Below the pieces are notes generated by a model. The model made no database searches, was not told where the DNA came from, and was given only the letters and a program-made list of their open reading frames with translations. A stretch of 6,990 nt of DNA from Deltaproteobacteria bacterium (lineage in GTDB: Bacteria; UBA10199; DSSB01): NCBI GenBank assembly GCA_021772695.1, contig JAJFLL010000268.1, positions 1 to 6,990 of the forward strand, given 5' to 3'. The position numbers and the translations under genes were made by a program. Below, piece by piece: positions 5,122 through 6,990 of this stretch (positions are counted from its first letter, which is position 1; the number at the start of each line of letters is the position of its first letter).

Positions 5122-5613
5122 TTATTTTATAGTCCCGCTGTAAATTAATTCCCCATTTTCAATGACATATTTTAGAGGTACCTTTGGATTATTAATATCC
5201 TTTCCTCCTGAATCGTGCCATTTAGTTTCCCATTTAGAATAATATGGATCCAAATCCCTTGGTTTGAGTTTATAAATTGCCTTAAGTTCAATTCCCTCGT
5301 AAATTGCGAAAATCCAATCTACCTTTCGGTATTTTTCAATTATTGTGGGGTTCATATGGTGATGGGTTGAAAAGCTTTTTGTCAAAAATGTATTTACAGA
5401 TTTAAGTTCATATTCATTGCCATCTTCGTCAACAGCATCATTGCCTTCTCTTCCAGGCAATACCCTCAGCCCTGTAATAAGGAGAACTTGGAGCAATTTT
5501 CCGCCATTATCTTGGAATATGTCATTTATTCCATGTTCCTGGGCTAATTCTTGGTATTTTTGAATGTAGGGAAAAATTTTATCGAACTTTTTTTTATCAG
5601 GATGGGCTTTCAT
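5122..5613 (-). CDS. pvuIIR: PvuII-type type II restriction endonuclease
   Basis: The product is 163 residues (R.PvuII 157) and very close to PvuII as I remember it: HGINDIFQDNGGKLLQ, LPGREGNDAVD, EYELKSVN, STHHHMNP, WIFAIY and KDINNP are all present. The catalytic residues match with an offset of one: Asp35, Asp59, Glu69 and Lys71, with the base-contacting histidines at 84-86. The enzyme should act as a dimer and cut CAG^CTG to blunt ends; the specificity is inferred from this conservation. The gene starts 2 bases after the controller stop codon, so R is co-transcribed with C and R synthesis waits for controller build-up, as in PvuII. The C-terminal tail (ENGELIYSGTIK) is slightly longer. 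No frameshift or lost key residue is seen, so the enzyme is probably active. Confidence 0.96.
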   Translation of the reverse strand: MKAHPDKKKFDKIFPYIQKYQELAQEHGINDIFQDNGGKLLQVLLITGLRVLPGREGNDAVDEDGNEYELKSVNTFLTKSFSTHHHMNPTIIEKYRKVDWIFAIYEGIELKAIYKLKPRDLDPYYSKWETKWHDSGGKDINNPKVPLKYVIENGELIYSGTIK

Positions 5614-5615
5614 AA

Positions 5616-5846
5616 TTAAAATTCTTTTAATAATTCGCCCATTTTTAATTTAAGCGCCGAGGCTAATTTTTCGATATTATCTATCGAAATATTTCTTTCC
5701 CCCCGTTCAACCGAACCAATATATGTTCTATGTAATCCAGCTAGTTCAGCTAGGGCTTCTTGAGAAAGACCTCGAAGTTCCCGAAACTTTCTTAAATTTC
5801 GGGAAAAATTTTTTCGGCCTTGCTTAACTATTTCTTTAGGTGGCAC
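5616..5846 (-). CDS. pvuIIC: C protein, controller of the PvuII-type R-M system
   Basis: The product is 76 residues, an XRE-type helix-turn-helix protein (residues about 16-72), with the DNA-reading part at LSQEALAELAGLHRTYIGSVERGERNIS. C proteins are dimers that bind C-boxes, activate their own promoter and therefore R, and at higher level repress. The gene sits between R and the divergent M gene, exactly as in PvuII. The start is GTG at 5846: no ATG occurs near the N-terminus, and there is no Shine-Dalgarno. A -10-like sequence lies almost against the codon, so translation may be leaderless, a feature known for some C genes. The stop is 2 bases before the R start. Target C-boxes lie at 5869-5893, 23 bases upstream of the start. 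Confidence 0.93.
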   Translation of the reverse strand: MPPKEIVKQGRKNFSRNLRKFRELRGLSQEALAELAGLHRTYIGSVERGERNISIDNIEKLASALKLKMGELLKEF

Positions 5847-5881
5847 AGTATAAATATTATTTATTGACGACTTTAAGTCTA
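5847..5881 (-). promoter_or_regulatory. Probable C-R operon promoter
   Basis: Reading leftward, TAGACT (5876-5881, 4/6 to the -35 consensus) is followed after 16 bases by TAATAT (5854-5859). An alternative -10, TATACT (5847-5852), abuts the GTG but would start transcripts inside the gene. The -35 overlaps the right half of the C-box pair, as expected for a controller-dependent promoter. Confidence 0.5.
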
Positions 5882-5892
5882 CAGACTATAGG
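5864..5892 (+). promoter_or_regulatory. Methyltransferase gene promoter overlapping the C-boxes
   Basis: TTGACG (5864-5869) and TATAGG (5887-5892) are separated by exactly 17 bases, a near-consensus sigma-70 promoter that puts the transcript start near 5899 and leaves a leader of about 17 bases. The C-boxes fill the spacer and -10, so bound C protein should repress M expression. Confidence 0.75.
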
Positions 5893-5893
5893 T
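5869..5893. promoter_or_regulatory. Paired C-boxes (controller protein operator)
   Basis: On the minus strand the site reads ACCTATAGTC, TGTA, GACTTAAAGTC. This matches the known C-box layout GACT-TAT-AGTC, 4-base spacer, GACT-TAT-AGTC. The half nearest the C gene is a perfect inverted repeat (GACTT/AAGTC, 5869-5879); the distal half is imperfect, with AC for GA at its outer edge. It should bind two C dimers. Confidence 0.82.
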
Positions 5894-5915
5894 ATCTTTC
5901 TGTTGGAGTCAGGAA

Positions 5916-6938
5916 ATGAAATTTAATAAGGAAATTTTAAAAACAAACCCCGCATACTTTACCGACCTAGGTGCAGCTTATGCTGGGGATTCCTTAAAAC
6001 TATTAAATGAAATTCCGGACGGAAGCGTACAATTAGTGATGACCAGTCCTCCCTTTTCACTTCAAAGAAAAAAGGAATACGGGAATAAAGAACAATGGGA
6101 ATACGTAGACTGGTTATCCCAATTTGGAAAACAGGTCAGAAACAAACTTAAGGATGACGGAAGTTTTGTTATCGATTTAGGGGGGGCCTATAGAAAGGGG
6201 ATTCCTGCAAGAAGTCTTTACAACTTTAGAGTTTTAATAAATTTTTGCGACAATTTGGGATATTTTTTGGCGGAGGATTTTTACTGGTTTAATCCTTCTA
6301 AATTACCCAGCCCTATTGAATGGGTAAACAAAAGGAAGTTAAGGGCCAAGGATTCTATCAATACTATATGGTGGTTTAGTAAGACAGAATGGCCAAAGGC
6401 GGATGTTTCAAATGTTTTAACCGAATATAGCGAGAGGATGAAAACATTATTAAAAAACCCTGATTCTTTTTATAAACCGAAAAAGCGGCCGTCAGGTCAC
6501 GATATAAGCAAAAGTTTTGGGAAAAATAACGGAGGGGCAATTCCTTCCAATTTATTACAATATGCAAATTCCGAATCAAATAGCCAATACTTAACGGGTT
6601 GTAATGTTATAGGTAAAAAGCAGCATCCCGCTAGATTTCCATCAAAACTACCAGAATTTTTTATTAAATTTCTAACCGAACCCGGGGATATTGTTTTAGA
6701 TATTTTTGCGGGATCAAACACCACAGGTGCCACTGCCGAAAAAGAAGGTAGAAGATGGATTTCTTTTGAAGAAAATATTGAATATGTAGGAACTTCTTCC
6801 TTTCGTTTTATAGATAAAGGGCTTGATGAAAAAGCTTTAAGAGACCTCTATGAAAAAATTATTTCCGGCCAATCTGTTGATATTGGAGAAAATAGAGCAC
6901 AATCTCAACTTCCATTTCAAGCTAAGGCTTTTGGTTGA
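5916..6938 (+). CDS. pvuIIM: PvuII-type N4-cytosine DNA methyltransferase
   Basis: The product is 340 residues (M.PvuII 336) and shares long blocks with it: TSPPFSLQRKKEYGN, AEDFYWFNPSKLPSPIEWVNKRK, RPSGHDI and HPARFP. Motif IV, SPPF at 44-47, precedes motif I, DIFAGSNTTG at 262-271; this order is the beta class and the SPPF form is typical of N4-cytosine enzymes. It should transfer methyl from S-adenosylmethionine to the inner cytosine of CAGCTG and protect the host from the R enzyme encoded opposite. The start is supported by GGAG at 5905-5908, 7 bases before ATG. It is transcribed divergently from C-R from its own promoter, which the C-boxes overlap. The gene is intact and AT-rich. The specificity is inferred from similarity to PvuII. 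Confidence 0.96.
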   Translation: MKFNKEILKTNPAYFTDLGAAYAGDSLKLLNEIPDGSVQLVMTSPPFSLQRKKEYGNKEQWEYVDWLSQFGKQVRNKLKDDGSFVIDLGGAYRKGIPARSLYNFRVLINFCDNLGYFLAEDFYWFNPSKLPSPIEWVNKRKLRAKDSINTIWWFSKTEWPKADVSNVLTEYSERMKTLLKNPDSFYKPKKRPSGHDISKSFGKNNGGAIPSNLLQYANSESNSQYLTGCNVIGKKQHPARFPSKLPEFFIKFLTEPGDIVLDIFAGSNTTGATAEKEGRRWISFEENIEYVGTSSFRFIDKGLDEKALRDLYEKIISGQSVDIGENRAQSQLPFQAKAFG

Positions 6939-6953
6939 AAAAAATTAATAACA

Positions 6954-6972
6954 TTAAGCACAGTGTTCTTAA
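6954..6972. repeat. Imperfect inverted repeat after the methyltransferase gene
   Basis: TTAAGCACA and TGTTCTTAA flank a central G, with 8 of 9 positions paired. It lies 15 bases past the M stop codon. No plus-strand T-tract follows, so it is not a clear terminator for M; it may belong to an element beyond the window edge. Confidence 0.3.
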
Positions 6973-6990
6973 AAAGAAATAAAAAACACT

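Noticed and set aside
1..6990. CRISPR arrays, tRNA or rRNA genes, complete insertion sequences
   Set aside because: No regularly spaced repeats, no cloverleaf-like or rRNA sequence, and no transposase frame was seen.

Overview
This window looks like accessory DNA of a conjugative or mobilizable plasmid, or an integrated element, from a Gram-negative bacterium. The evidence is a TrwB/TraD-type coupling protein, a relaxosome-like DNA-binding protein, a likely oriT, a mobilization-type protein, a lipoprotein with a clear lipobox, and two restriction systems. Most of the window has moderate to low GC. The PvuII-like block at the right is visibly more AT-rich (one 60-base line I counted was 35% GC, against 50 and 57% in two lines of mrr). 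I cannot name the species. The cysteine-repeat lipoprotein would fit a deltaproteobacterial or Bdellovibrio-like lineage, but that is weak evidence.

Layout. Positions 1-1137 (minus strand) hold a two-gene transfer operon: a ribbon-helix-helix protein followed, with an 11-base overlap, by the N-terminal 275 residues of a TrwB-like coupling ATPase that runs off the left edge. Positions 1138-1892 hold no convincing gene but a dense set of perfect inverted repeats. One of them (1261-1301) resembles the R388-type nic hairpin and lies where oriT lies relative to trwA and trwB in R388. A MobC/TraD-like coiled-coil gene (1893-2165, plus) faces away from the transfer operon. Next come a possible 40-residue minus-strand ORF, a cysteine-rich lipoprotein gene (plus) with a good terminator, and a small acidic protein of a plasmid/phage family of unknown function (minus), preceded by a 13-bp perfect inverted repeat. 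Positions 3761-4103 contain a GC-rich, hairpin-rich block fused to a fragment of a PD-(D/E)XK nuclease.

From 4126 onward the window is a restriction cluster. A full-length Mrr-type type IV endonuclease (plus) converges on a complete PvuII-type R-M system: endonuclease R and controller C on the minus strand, and an N4-cytosine methyltransferase M divergent from them on the plus strand. The roughly 70-bp C-M intergenic region carries paired C-boxes that overlap both the M promoter (TTGACG-N17-TATAGG) and the -35 zone of the C promoter. C is therefore expected to delay R expression and to repress M.

If the oriT call and its polarity are right, everything to the right of about 1295 is the leading region, which enters a recipient first, so the restriction cluster would arrive early. 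The systems themselves are known types. The new aspects here are their combination, the oriT candidate and several unexplained structured intergenic elements.
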